A stretch of 64,000 nucleotides of DNA from Exiguobacterium aurantiacum (lineage in GTDB: Bacteria > Bacillota > Bacilli > Exiguobacteriales > Exiguobacteriaceae). Below are positions 16,964 through 25,469 of this stretch, one piece after another (within the stretch, counting starts at the first letter, position 1; each line of letters starts with the position of its first letter). The notes under the pieces were generated by a model that saw only the letters and a list, made by a program, of their open reading frames with translations, was not told where the DNA came from and ran no database searches. The stretch spans positions 2,198,501-2,262,500 of the forward strand of contig NZ_CP101462.1 in assembly GCF_024362205.1 (NCBI RefSeq). Reading direction: 5' to 3'. The position numbers were made by a program, and so were the translations under genes.

Positions 16964-17684
16964 TCTGGGCGACAAAAAAGATTCGTTCTGCGTTCGGGCC
17001 TGGAGCCTGATCCGTGAAGTCAGCGGTGACCGATTTCACATGGAAGCCGGCCCCGATGAGCCACTGCATATACTGTCCCGGCTCATACGTCCGCTGCTCG
17101 TGCGTCTCTTCGACACGCTCATACGTGCCATCTTCGAGCGCGACAAAGAACGTCAAGTCGTGAACGACCGAGAGCGGCGCCTCGCCCGGGTCGGCGAACC
17201 AGATGTACGAGCAATCTTCTCCGTTCGAGGCGTACGTCTTCTGATTGAAGAGCGTCTGCATCTTGTTCGGCGAATGTACATCAAAGATGAACATGCCGCC
17301 CGGTTTCAATTGTTCGTATACCGCCTCGAACGTGTCGATGACATCGGCCTCGTCCTCGAGATAGCAAAGCGAGTCGCAAAGGATCGTCACGGCGTCGACC
17401 GGGTGTGGCAATTCAAGCTCTCGCATATCCTGTTGCCAGAGCGGAAGCGTGATGCCTGCCTCGAGCGCTTTCTCTTGGGCGACTTCGAGCATCGACTCGG
17501 ATAAGTCGAGCCCGATTGTCTCGTAATGCTCCGCCAAGCGAATTGTCGCCGAGCCCGTCCCGCATCCGACGTCAGCAAGCGATGCACCGTCTTCGACATG
17601 GCGATGCACGAAGGCGACCCAGTCCTCGTACGGGGCATCTTTCATTAACTCATCGTAGACGTAGGCGAACCCTTCGTACGCCAT
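16959..17684 (-). CDS. SAM-dependent methyltransferase, YqeM-like
   Basis: Last gene of the yqeG-type operon. 241 aa; SAM-binding loop LADVGCGTGSATI, acidic TIGLDLSESML, and VTILCDSLCYLEDEADV and LKPGGMFIFDVHSP follow the class I order. Its start overlaps the stop of rsfS by one base (TAATG), so translation is coupled. In Bacillus yqeM occupies the same place. Substrate unknown. Confidence 0.85.
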   Translation of the reverse strand: MAYEGFAYVYDELMKDAPYEDWVAFVHRHVEDGASLADVGCGTGSATIRLAEHYETIGLDLSESMLEVAQEKALEAGITLPLWQQDMRELELPHPVDAVTILCDSLCYLEDEADVIDTFEAVYEQLKPGGMFIFDVHSPNKMQTLFNQKTYASNGEDCSYIWFADPGEAPLSVVHDLTFFVALEDGTYERVEETHEQRTYEPGQYMQWLIGAGFHVKSVTADFTDQAPGPNAERIFFVAQK

Positions 17685-18031
17685 TAGCCGACTTCCACTT
17701 CAACGTGTGGCGCATCTGCCCACAATTTTTCAAGGTTGTAGTAGTCGCGGTCGTCGCGATGGAAGATGTGGACGACAACGTTTTCGAGGTCAGCGAGTAC
17801 CCAACGTGCCGAGTCCATGCCTTCGAATTTGTGGAGCGGGAGCTCATGTTCGCCGGCCACGTCTTTGATTTCGCGTGCGATCGCTTGGACTTGCTTCTCT
17901 GAGTTACCGTGGCAGATAACGAAGTAATCTGCGACTGGTGAGATGCCTTCCATGTCGAGGACGACGATTTCTTCGGCACGCTTATCGTCAGCGGCCTTCA
18001 CGATCAATTCTAATTCTTCTTTTACAGTCAT
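17684..18031 (-). CDS. rsfS: ribosome silencing factor RsfS
   Basis: 115 aa, full length for the RsfS/Iojap family. Seen: VADYFVICHGNSEKQVQAIA, WVLADLENVVVHIF and DYYNLEKLWADA. RsfS binds ribosomal protein uL14 and blocks subunit joining under starvation. It sits in the conserved yqeK-yqeL-yqeM order. Confidence 0.95.
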   Translation of the reverse strand: MTVKEELELIVKAADDKRAEEIVVLDMEGISPVADYFVICHGNSEKQVQAIAREIKDVAGEHELPLHKFEGMDSARWVLADLENVVVHIFHRDDRDYYNLEKLWADAPHVEVEVG

Positions 18032-18041
18032 ACTGTACCTC

Positions 18042-18599
18042 CTAGGGTGTTTTCACAAAATGGTTATACGTCTCAATCGTCAGTGGAAAGATTCGCACCG
18101 ACTTCTTCAATAAATAGTCGATTGTCTGACGCAACGTCGCGACGACGGCCGCTTCAAGCGAACGGTCCGCGAGGTCACGCAACGTGTCGACGCCCGGATA
18201 CGACCGATTCGGCTCGATCGCGTCCGCGACGAACAAAATTTGGTCGAGCCGTGACATGCCCGGTTCCCCGGTCGTATGGTTTTTGATGGCCGATACGACG
18301 GCCGGGTCGAGGTCATACGCCCGGTCTAACAGGATGGCCCCGACCGGCGCATGCAGCAGTTCGTCATCGAACTCTAGCAAGCTCGGGTCGAGGTTCTCCT
18401 CGATGACGACTTGGCGCATCATGTCCGCGTCGAAGTATTTCGCATAGTCATGCAACATCGCCGCAAGACGTGCCTGCTCTATATCGACCCCATACAAGCG
18501 GGCCAACCGGTCTGCCGTCTCGACGACACCGAGCGTGTGGATATAGCGTTTCTCCGGCAATGTCGCCTCAATCAATGATTGTGCTTCCTCATACGTCAT
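18042..18599 (-). CDS. yqeK: HD-domain diadenosine tetraphosphate hydrolase YqeK
   Basis: 185 aa from MTYEEAQSLIEATLP; a longer open frame runs back into nadD but the real start is this ATG, which overlaps the nadD end by 11 nt. HD-superfamily metal ligands are visible: RYIHTLGV, LAAMLHDYAKYF, LLHAPVGAI and IKNHTTGEPG, then DAIEPNRSYPG. YqeK-type enzymes cleave Ap4A symmetrically into ADP. Operon position between nadD and rsfS is as in Bacillus. Confidence 0.93.
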   Translation of the reverse strand: MTYEEAQSLIEATLPEKRYIHTLGVVETADRLARLYGVDIEQARLAAMLHDYAKYFDADMMRQVVIEENLDPSLLEFDDELLHAPVGAILLDRAYDLDPAVVSAIKNHTTGEPGMSRLDQILFVADAIEPNRSYPGVDTLRDLADRSLEAAVVATLRQTIDYLLKKSVRIFPLTIETYNHFVKTP

Positions 18600-19158
18600 A
18601 CAAGTCGCGCTCCTTGATATAAGTTTCGACATCGCGTGGGACGAGATACTTGATGGACTTGTCTCGTCTCGCCCGCTCCCTGATATCGGTCGATGAGATC
18701 TCGAGTTGTGGCATATCGATCGTGCGCACATCTGCCTGCTTCGGGATGCGGTACCGGCTACCCGGACGCGCAACGGCACCGAACGTGACGAGGGTGACGA
18801 GCGTGTCGTAATCGTACCACTTCTCGAGCGATTCGAGCGAGTCCGCCCCGATCAAGAAGAAGAACGTGTGCTCCGAATACAAGTCCCGCAACCGTCTCAT
18901 CGTCTCGACCGTATAGGACGGTTCGTCGCGTTCAAACTCGATCAAACTCAGCTTAAAATCGGCTTGATCCGCGATTGCCCGCCGTGTCATCTCGATCCGG
19001 TCCTCAGCCGGGCTGAAACCCGCCTTGTGGGGCGGAATTGCCGCCGGCAAAAACCAGACCTCATCGAGATCGAGCTGTTCACGCGCCTGCTCGGCGATCA
19101 ACAAGTGACCGAGGTGCGGCGGGTCGAACGTGCCTCCCATCAGGCCGATGCGGCTCAT
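18589..19158 (-). CDS. nadD: nicotinate-nucleotide adenylyltransferase
   Basis: Makes deamido-NAD from nicotinate mononucleotide and ATP. 189 aa with the nucleotidyltransferase motif GGTFDPPHLGH near the start and ISSTDIRERAR near the end. Start overlaps the yhbY stop by four bases (ATGA). Confidence 0.96.
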   Translation of the reverse strand: MSRIGLMGGTFDPPHLGHLLIAEQAREQLDLDEVWFLPAAIPPHKAGFSPAEDRIEMTRRAIADQADFKLSLIEFERDEPSYTVETMRRLRDLYSEHTFFFLIGADSLESLEKWYDYDTLVTLVTFGAVARPGSRYRIPKQADVRTIDMPQLEISSTDIRERARRDKSIKYLVPRDVETYIKERDLYDV

Positions 19159-19451
19159 GGGAGTTTGATTTGGCGATTTTCTTTCTCAGTCGCCTGTTTG
19201 TACAAGACGATGACTTTTCCGATGACTTGAACGACTTCGGCTTTCGTGCCTTCAGCCAATTCTCCGGCTACGTCTTTCGGCGTATCGGCACAGTTTTGAA
19301 GTACTTGAACTTTCAAGAGCTCACGTTTTTCGAGTGCGTCGATAATGTCTTTGCACATCGCTTCGCTGACTCCATTTTTCCCGACTTGGTAAATCGGCGA
19401 AAGGTGGTGTGCTTCAGCACGTAAAAAGCGTTTTTGTTTACCTGATAACAT
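19155..19451 (-). CDS. yhbY: ribosome assembly RNA-binding protein YhbY/YqeI (CRM domain)
   Basis: 98 aa forming one CRM domain: KQKRFLRAEAHHL, PIYQVGKNGVSEAM, and a basic helix. It binds pre-50S particles in related bacteria. Five bases separate it from aroE, and it overlaps nadD by four. Confidence 0.93.
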   Translation of the reverse strand: MLSGKQKRFLRAEAHHLSPIYQVGKNGVSEAMCKDIIDALEKRELLKVQVLQNCADTPKDVAGELAEGTKAEVVQVIGKVIVLYKQATEKENRQIKLP

Positions 19452-19456
19452 ACTAT

Positions 19457-20242
19457 TTATTCCTCCAATAAGCTTTCAATTAACTTCATTCCGACAAGTT
19501 GATCCGGTCTCACACCTGTCCAATATTCAAACGCCAGAGCGCCTTGTCCGACGAACATGGCAGTTCCGTTGACGATTTTCGCGTCTGCTTTGGCGGCTTC
19601 CTTTAAAAACGGTGTGACGAGTGGACGATATATGATATCACAAACGACGGTGTTTTGTCGTAAACCTTTTAACGATCGTGGCGAATCAACGCCGTCCATG
19701 CCGACCGATGTCGTCTGGATGATGACATCATAGCGTGCAATATCGACATCCGAGAGCGTCTGCGCTTCGATGCCGAACGCGTCCGCGAGACGCTCTGCCC
19801 GCTCCATCGTCCGGTTCGTGACCGTGACGGCCCGGGTCGGCAAGGCGCTGATGATCCCGCGCGCTGCCCCTCCAGCACCGATGACGAGCACATGCCCCGT
19901 CCAATCGGTCCAGCGGTCGAGTGCGGCGACGAGGCCGGCACCGTCCGTGTTCGTCCCGACCAGCTTCCCGTCCCGCTTATATACCGTGTTGACGGCACCG
20001 GCGGCTTCAGCCGCTTGATCGAGCGCGTCAAGGTACGGGATGACGGCCTCTTTATACGGGATCGTGACGTTGAAGCCGTCCCAGACGCCGTCACGCATCT
20101 GTTGAAACAAGTCCGCGAGTTCGTCCGAGGTGACGTCGAGCGCCTCATAGCGCCCGAAAAGCCCAGACGCGCTCAGCCACTGCTCGTGCAGGACGGGAGA
20201 GAGCGAATGAGCAATCGGGTGACCGATGACGGCCAGTCTCAT
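19457..20242 (-). CDS. aroE: shikimate dehydrogenase (NADP+)
   Basis: 261 aa. Shikimate-binding HSLSPVLHEQW, catalytic Lys in NVTIPYKEAV, NADP loop GAGGAARGII and NRTMERAERLAD, and a C-terminal MFVGQGALAFEYWTG. Catalyses the reduction of 3-dehydroshikimate in aromatic amino acid synthesis. Overlaps the end of yqeH by four bases. Confidence 0.95.
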   Translation of the reverse strand: MRLAVIGHPIAHSLSPVLHEQWLSASGLFGRYEALDVTSDELADLFQQMRDGVWDGFNVTIPYKEAVIPYLDALDQAAEAAGAVNTVYKRDGKLVGTNTDGAGLVAALDRWTDWTGHVLVIGAGGAARGIISALPTRAVTVTNRTMERAERLADAFGIEAQTLSDVDIARYDVIIQTTSVGMDGVDSPRSLKGLRQNTVVCDIIYRPLVTPFLKEAAKADAKIVNGTAMFVGQGALAFEYWTGVRPDQLVGMKLIESLLEE

Positions 20243-21393
20243 ACGAGCGCCTCACGCAATGTGACGGCAACTCCTTTTGGTGCCCACGCGGCGATGCGTC
20301 CACCTTTTCCGTGAATTGCGACCCAACCGAGTCCGCTGAAGACGATGTCTGTCTTGACGCCGTCACGGAGACTGAACTCGTGACGCACGAGCGGAGGCAA
20401 CAGTTGCAATGTCTTCTCGTTCGGCGGGTTGAGCATCTTACCGATATGGTTTTCGTATAGTTCATCTGCTTTGTCGAGCTTCGTCCGGTGCGTCTTTAAC
20501 TCGTTCGACATGTAGACAACGAACGAGCGCTTGTTGCCCTCCATATAGTCGAGACGGGCGAGTCCACCGAAGAAGAGCGTCTGCTGCGGGTTCAACTGGA
20601 ACACGTGCGGCTTGATCTCTTTTTTCGGGGTGATCGTCTTCAAATCTTTCGCATCGACATAATGCGCCATTTGATGACGGTTGATGATTCCCGGCGTGTC
20701 GTACAAATTCGCATCGTCGTCGAGCGGGATGTCAATCAAATCGAGCGTCGTTCCCGGGAAATGACTGACCGTGATGATGGCCTCGTCTTCTGCACCGAAA
20801 CGCTTGATGACTTGGTTGATGAGCGTCGACTTCCCGACGTTCGTACAACCGACGACATAAACGTCCTTACCTTTCCGGTAATATTCGATCTTTTCGGCGA
20901 GCTCATCGATGCCGTGACCTTTTTTCGCACTGATCAAATGGACATCGATTGGGTTCAAACCGAGTTCTTTCGCTTCGGCCTTCATCCAGTTGGCCATCCG
21001 GTTCGGGTTGACCGACTTCGGCAACAAGTCGACCTTGTTTCCGACCAAGAGGACAGGGTTCGTGCCGACCGAGCGCTGAAGCCCTGGCAACCAGCTGCCG
21101 TTGAAGTCGAAGATATCGACGATTTTGATGACGAGCGCTTCTTTCGCGCTGATGCCGTTCAAGATGCGCAAGAAGTCGTCATCTGTCAATTCGACATCTT
21201 GAATTTGGTTGTAGTGCTTCAATTTGAAGCAACGTTGGCAAATGACGATCTCGCGATCGAGTGCTGATTTTGGTGCATAACCGACACCGGTCGGGTCTTC
21301 CGTTTGAATGGCGACACCGCAACCGGCGCAATAACGTTTTGTTTCTTCCATAGTGTTGTCTGCTGTCATTTGAGTTGCCTCTTCTTCATTCAC
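20239..21393 (-). CDS. yqeH: circularly permuted ribosome-biogenesis GTPase YqeH
   Basis: Needed for 30S assembly. 384 aa: N-terminal zinc-binding YCAGCG and ICQRCF, then G motifs in permuted order: G4 NKVDLLP, G1 GCTNVGKSTLI, G2/G3 DTPGIINRH. Two starts are possible: MNEEEATQ at 21393, whose weak GAGG lies in a hairpin loop, and MTADNTMEE at 21369 with AAGAGGC eight bases upstream. The second has the better site. A four-codon minicistron with a strong ribosome-binding site lies just ahead. Confidence 0.94.
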   Translation of the reverse strand: MNEEEATQMTADNTMEETKRYCAGCGVAIQTEDPTGVGYAPKSALDREIVICQRCFKLKHYNQIQDVELTDDDFLRILNGISAKEALVIKIVDIFDFNGSWLPGLQRSVGTNPVLLVGNKVDLLPKSVNPNRMANWMKAEAKELGLNPIDVHLISAKKGHGIDELAEKIEYYRKGKDVYVVGCTNVGKSTLINQVIKRFGAEDEAIITVSHFPGTTLDLIDIPLDDDANLYDTPGIINRHQMAHYVDAKDLKTITPKKEIKPHVFQLNPQQTLFFGGLARLDYMEGNKRSFVVYMSNELKTHRTKLDKADELYENHIGKMLNPPNEKTLQLLPPLVRHEFSLRDGVKTDIVFSGLGWVAIHGKGGRIAAWAPKGVAVTLREALV

Positions 21394-21436
21394 CGTAGCG
21401 CCTCGCCGCTACTCCTGAAGCGTTAATTCCGACGCC

Positions 21437-21451
21437 TTACGCGCCGTACAT
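21437..21451 (-). other. four-codon minicistron in the yqeH leader
   Basis: On the minus strand AAGGAGG (complement of 21458-21464), six bases, then ATG TAC GGC GCG TAA. The ribosome-binding site is stronger than that of yqeH itself, which begins about 45 nt downstream. Translation is not proven. Confidence 0.35.
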
Positions 21452-21485
21452 GGACAGCCTCCTTCTTCCTGTGCGTTCGAGGTCC

Positions 21486-22112
21486 TTATTCATCTTTTTT
21501 ATGTGAATCTTCGGAACGCGAGTGCATCGCCTCACCGATTTTCTCAGCGACCGCCACTTTGGCGCGCTTCGCATCGACGGCGATTTCCTCAACTTTTTTC
21601 GTGATCAACACGTACTTCCCGCGACGTTTCATATGGGCGAACACGACTTTTTCAAGCATGCGATTGAACTTCGTGACGAGTCCGTCCGTCTTGACGACCG
21701 GTTGCACGTGGATGACGTGAATCCCGGCCATGTTGGCACCGAGTACGTCCGTGAACAATTGATCGCCTAAGAAGATGGCTTCTCTTGTCGAATAGCCATA
21801 TTTTGCGAGCGCCTGTTTGAATCCAGACGGCAACGGCTTTTTCGCACGTGCCACATAGTGAAGGCCGAGCGGTTCCGTGAACGTACGTACGCGGTTCTCG
21901 TTGTTATTCGAGACGACGATGACATCGAGTCCGTGTGATTTCACTTTTTCAAGCCATAGCAAAAGAAGCTCTGGTGCGTGCGGGACGTCCCAGGCCACGA
22001 GTGTATTATCAAGGTCCGTCAAAATGACGCGTACCCCACGGTCTTTCAATTCTTCAAGGTCGATGTCAAATACTGACGCGACGAACTGTTTCGGATAAAG
22101 TCGATTAAACAC
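21486..22112 (-). CDS. yqeG: YqeG-family HAD phosphatase
   Basis: 208 aa from a GTG start fixed by TTGGAGGAA nine bases upstream. HAD class IIIA motifs: nucleophile in LTDLDNTLVAWD, VVSNN, and FLGDQLFTDVLGAN. Family members act on phosphatidylglycerophosphate or unknown substrates. First gene of the yqeG-yqeM operon. A lysine-rich tail extends beyond the core. Confidence 0.9.
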   Translation of the reverse strand: MFNRLYPKQFVASVFDIDLEELKDRGVRVILTDLDNTLVAWDVPHAPELLLLWLEKVKSHGLDVIVVSNNNENRVRTFTEPLGLHYVARAKKPLPSGFKQALAKYGYSTREAIFLGDQLFTDVLGANMAGIHVIHVQPVVKTDGLVTKFNRMLEKVVFAHMKRRGKYVLITKKVEEIAVDAKRAKVAVAEKIGEAMHSRSEDSHKKDE

Positions 22113-22181
22113 GTTTAAATTCCTCCAATTAGCTAAAGCGATTCAACTACTATACATGTAGTGATATCCCTTCTATGGTAA

Positions 22182-22220
22182 ACGAAAACCGACCAAACGA
22201 CTAGTGTATCGTTCGGTCGG
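22182..22220 (-). terminator. rho-independent terminator of psd
   Basis: Minus-strand CCGACCGAACGA pairs with TCGTTTGGTCGG over an eight-base loop, followed by TTTTCGTTT. It separates psd from the yqeG operon. Confidence 0.8.
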
Positions 22221-22239
22221 CCTGAAAAAGTTTTTAAAA

Positions 22240-23022
22240 TCAATCGTTTTGCATCGTTCCGATGACTTCTCCGAGTCGGACCGGACCGATTTTTGTCGGG
22301 TCGATCGTGACGCGGCCTTTCTCGAAACAAAGGATGACGGTCGAACCGAACGAGAAGTATCCGACCTCTTCCCCTTTGGAGGCGCGGTCGCCGTTGAGCG
22401 TCCATTCGATCGTGTTGACGTTCAAGGCCCCGACCATGATGTGCTCGTATAGCCCGGCCGCCGTCTCAAAGCGCGTGACGCGGCGATAGTTGCGAGAGAG
22501 CGGACGAACCGTCTCCGTCAAGCCGATGTCGTTAACTGGAGCCGAGCGATCCCCGAGCTCGTAATGGCTGAGCACACGTCCGGCGAGCGGAACGTGGACA
22601 CGATGATAGTCGCGCGGGCTCAAATAAAGGACACAGACCGTACCACCGGCGTAACGTCTCGCTTCTTGTTGCGAGCCGAGTAGTTCGGCGAGCGTGTACG
22701 ACTGCCCTTTCACCTCGAACCGGCTGTCGTCCGTGATATCGCCCACGATCGATAATTTTCCGTCACATGGCGATACGATCGAGTCCAGGCTCGCATCAAT
22801 CGGCCGGACCCCGTCTTTCAAGTGACGCGTGAAAAAGGCGTGCAGGCTCGGATAAGCCTCGATCGGTTCCGCCGCTTCATCAAGATTGATTTGATACGTT
22901 TTCGCAAACGAAGGGATGAAGGTCCGACTCGCTGGCGATTCAGCGAAGGCACGGAGTCGTTTGGCAATGACCGGGGTCGCGTTCAACTCAAATAAAGTTT
23001 GATATAAGCGGCTTTTGATCAC
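22240..23022 (-). CDS. psd: phosphatidylserine decarboxylase proenzyme
   Basis: Forms phosphatidylethanolamine at the membrane. 260 aa: VSPCDGKLSIVGDI, catalytic RDYHRVHVPLAGRV, and the self-cleavage site FGSTVILCFEKG, where the Ser becomes the pyruvoyl group (the family usually shows LGST). Start overlaps the preceding thioredoxin gene by four bases. The matching synthase pssA is elsewhere in the window. Confidence 0.94.
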   Translation of the reverse strand: MIKSRLYQTLFELNATPVIAKRLRAFAESPASRTFIPSFAKTYQINLDEAAEPIEAYPSLHAFFTRHLKDGVRPIDASLDSIVSPCDGKLSIVGDITDDSRFEVKGQSYTLAELLGSQQEARRYAGGTVCVLYLSPRDYHRVHVPLAGRVLSHYELGDRSAPVNDIGLTETVRPLSRNYRRVTRFETAAGLYEHIMVGALNVNTIEWTLNGDRASKGEEVGYFSFGSTVILCFEKGRVTIDPTKIGPVRLGEVIGTMQND

Positions 23023-23438
23023 TGTGTGCCCTCCTCGTTTTTAAAGAACGTTTCGTATTGTTGCTCCGAGACGGCCCCTTCGACACGTCCGACTTCTTTT
23101 CCGTCTTGGAAACGAATCATCGTCGGTGTCCCGTTGATGCCGTAAGTCGTCCAGACGTTATGGTCGGCCAAGTTGATCGACACGGCGTCATACTCTTCGA
23201 CGAGCGGTTCGACGTACGGTTTGACTTGCTCACAATATTCGCAGCCTGTCTGCCAGAAGTAGACGACGACTTCCTCTTCTTCTGAGATCTTCGTCTCTAA
23301 CTCGTCAGCCGTGACGGCATTGACGCCCGTCTCTTCGTTCGCGTTGTTCAAGAAGAACAATAAGCCGAGACCGATGACGATGATGACTCCGATGATGGCG
23401 AACGTAATGAAATTCGCCCGTTTGGCACTGTTTTTCAT
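23019..23438 (-). CDS. membrane-anchored thioredoxin-like protein
   Basis: 139 aa: one N-terminal span (residues 12-31), then a thioredoxin fold facing outward with active site TGCEYCEQVKP and cis-Pro loop GTPTMIRFQDG. CEYC is not the classical CGPC, pointing to an oxidase/isomerase-like or BdbA-like role; inference. Coupled to psd by a four-base overlap. Confidence 0.82.
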   Translation of the reverse strand: MKNSAKRANFITFAIIGVIIVIGLGLLFFLNNANEETGVNAVTADELETKISEEEEVVVYFWQTGCEYCEQVKPYVEPLVEEYDAVSINLADHNVWTTYGINGTPTMIRFQDGKEVGRVEGAVSEQQYETFFKNEEGTQ

Positions 23439-23504
23439 ATTCGATTCCTCCTACTAATATAAAAAGAACTGACTCGGATGTGAGCCAGCTTGGTTGTAGA
23501 CGTC

Positions 23505-23699
23505 TTACTTCTCTTGTGCGACGTCGCTAATCCCCATGTCTTGGTTAAGCGTGTCCAAGAGTACAATAAAGATCGTGATGACGACGCCAAAGAATGTCGC
23601 GAGCATCGCGTTGAACGTCACGCCATCGACAGCAGAAATGATAAAGATTGCTGTATTCGAAAGCAAGATCGCCCAGAACAATGTGACTAAGTAACGCAT
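23505..23699 (-). CDS. DUF2929 small membrane protein (YjzD-like)
   Basis: 64 aa from MRYLVTLFWAILLSN, selected because GGAGGGG lies eight bases upstream; a longer frame has no site. Two spans. The N-terminal MRY..TLFW..LL pattern and length match the DUF2929/YjzD family. Function unknown. Confidence 0.72.
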   Translation of the reverse strand: MRYLVTLFWAILLSNTAIFIISAVDGVTFNAMLATFFGVVITIFIVLLDTLNQDMGISDVAQEK

Positions 23700-23863
23700 C
23701 GATAGTCCCCTCCATCTCACAGATGATTCATGAAAAATTCATACGACCTTAGTATAGCATTGTTACCGTAAAATGTGCGACCTCGATTGTATATTCTTTC
23801 CGTCGAAACGGGAAATATGGTACGGTTTGAGAAATAAGCATTCGTAGAAAAGAGGAACCCTTT

Positions 23864-24676
23864 ATGTCACGTTATTTAATCGCAGTCGATTTAGATGGAA
23901 CGTTGTTGCGCGACGACAAGACGATCAGTGAGCGCAACGTGCGCGCGCTTCAAGCCGCCCGTGAGGCCGGCCATGAAGTCATGATCGCGACCGGACGCCC
24001 ACAACGCCACTCGATCATGTATTATGAAGAGCTCGGCTTGACGACACCGCTCATCAACTTCAACGGGGCGCTCGTCCATCACCCGAAAGACCCATCTTAC
24101 GAAGTGACACACCGGCCGATTCCGCTCAAGACCGCGCACGAGATTATCGAAGAAGTTTCGGACACGAAAGCGCACAACATCGTCGTCGAAGTGACCGACC
24201 ACGTCTACTTCCATAAAGACCCGCAAGAGTTTTATAGCCCATACGCCGAGCGTGCGCTCAGCGTCACGTCGGGCAACTTGCTCAAACACTTGCAGGAAGA
24301 GCCGACCTCGCTCCTCATCCATGCCACGAAAGAGCACGTCGACAATGTCCGTGCTCGTTTGAACAAAGTCCACGCCGAGGCCGTGTTGAACCGTCAATGG
24401 CGCATGCCGGAGCATATGATCGAAGTCATGAGCCAGAACACGTCGAAGGCGCTCGGATTGCGCGAAGTGTCGAAACATCTCGGCATCAACCGTAAAAACA
24501 TCATCGCGTTTGGCGACGAAGAGAACGACCTCGAGATGCTCGACTACGTCGGCACCGGCGTCGCGATGGGCAACGCCATCAGCCAGTTGAAAGCGGTCGC
24601 GGACGAAGTGACCGCGTCGAACATGGAAGACGGCATCGCCATCTACCTCGAAGAAAAACTTGGCATCAAAGCATAA
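23864..24676 (+). CDS. Cof-type HAD phosphatase
   Basis: 270 aa. HAD motif I IAVDLDGTLLRDD, motif II MIATGRP, motif III/IV IAFGDEENDLEMLDYVG with a C2B cap between. Members dephosphorylate sugar phosphates, flavin precursors or pyridoxal phosphate; the substrate cannot be told. Single gene with a terminator two bases after the stop codon. Confidence 0.88.
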   Translation: MSRYLIAVDLDGTLLRDDKTISERNVRALQAAREAGHEVMIATGRPQRHSIMYYEELGLTTPLINFNGALVHHPKDPSYEVTHRPIPLKTAHEIIEEVSDTKAHNIVVEVTDHVYFHKDPQEFYSPYAERALSVTSGNLLKHLQEEPTSLLIHATKEHVDNVRARLNKVHAEAVLNRQWRMPEHMIEVMSQNTSKALGLREVSKHLGINRKNIIAFGDEENDLEMLDYVGTGVAMGNAISQLKAVADEVTASNMEDGIAIYLEEKLGIKA

Positions 24677-24677
24677 T

Positions 24678-24710
24678 AAAACTCCTGCTGAGCGTTCAGC
24701 GGGAGTTTTT
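24678..24710 (+). terminator. rho-independent terminator of the Cof gene
   Basis: AAACTCCTGCTGA, loop GCGT, TCAGCGGGAGTTTTT. The core GCTGAGCGTTCAGC recurs exactly in the hairpin at 25438-25465. Confidence 0.85.
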
Positions 24711-24724
24711 GCTCTAACATACAA

Positions 24725-25396
24725 TTAAACAAAACGCATTAGATAGTCGTCAAAAATCTTGGTCATGACTTTCGGCGTGTTCGCGATATACACATTGATT
24801 TGCTCCACGTTCGAGTCGACTGGATTCGCGGCGCGTTCATCCGTCGGAAAGTCTGAGATTCCTTTGATAATGATGCATTCAACATCATTTTTATTGCAGA
24901 TGTACGCGATCGCGCCCGCTTCCGTATCCGCGATGGTGATGTCGTGTTCCTTCAGTTCCAAATAGTCGTTCCACATCACGACCGCTCGATCTGCCGTCGC
25001 AATGGTACCGGTCAAAAAATCGTCCCCGTAGTTCGCCAGTTCAATGTCGACGATGAACGATGGCTTGATGAGCGGCTCCACTTCTTTGACCGTACAATCT
25101 TATTGAACGGCGCAATGCGGCAAAAAGATATCCAAGTCAGTGTATGTATCGTCGATTCCGGCGCACGTTCCAACGACAATCACTTTCGTTAGATTGAAGC
25201 AAGACATCATATATTGATTGGCACCGACCCCGTTCGCTTTCCGCACACCGGTACTGTAGAAAACGAGCTCGGCATCATCAAGCGTCCTCCTGAAATACTC
25301 GCCATACGGGTAACTGAACCGCTCATCCGCTTTGACGTCATAGTAGTCCAATGTCGCGTCATATTCCCATTTTGTCGCAATGCTGACTCCAATCAT
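24725..25396 (-). pseudogene. 5'-methylthioadenosine/SAH nucleosidase-like gene with in-frame stop
   Basis: Two open segments in the same frame, separated by a single TAA (25100-25102) after HCAVQ, make up one phosphorylase/MTAN-fold protein of about 223 residues. The N-terminal part holds the fold's VIVVGTCAGID. The C-terminal part holds TIADTEAGAIAYIC (cf. MTAN VDMEGAAI, with the catalytic-site Glu) and KGISDFPTDE (cf. the Asp in AISD). No frameshift is needed: replacing TAA with a sense codon (TAT or TAC, Tyr) restores the full protein, so it is a recent nonsense mutation, a sequencing error, or readthrough. The start has only a weak site (GGGGTGG). Confidence 0.75.
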
Positions 25397-25437
25397 CACA
25401 CGTCCACCCCATCTCTTTTTATTCCTATCTATAGAAT

Positions 25438-25465
25438 AACCCCCGCTGAGCGTTCAGCGGGGGTT
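25438..25465 (-). terminator. terminator-like hairpin after yitT
   Basis: AACCCCCGCTGA, GCGT, TCAGCGGGGGTT: a 12-bp stem with only a weak T tail in the minus direction. Same 14-bp core as the Cof terminator. Confidence 0.65.
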
Positions 25466-25469
25466 AATT

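Noticed and set aside
23891-24724. 277-codon minus-strand frame opposite the Cof phosphatase
   Set aside because: Antisense to a clear HAD gene and runs through its terminator.
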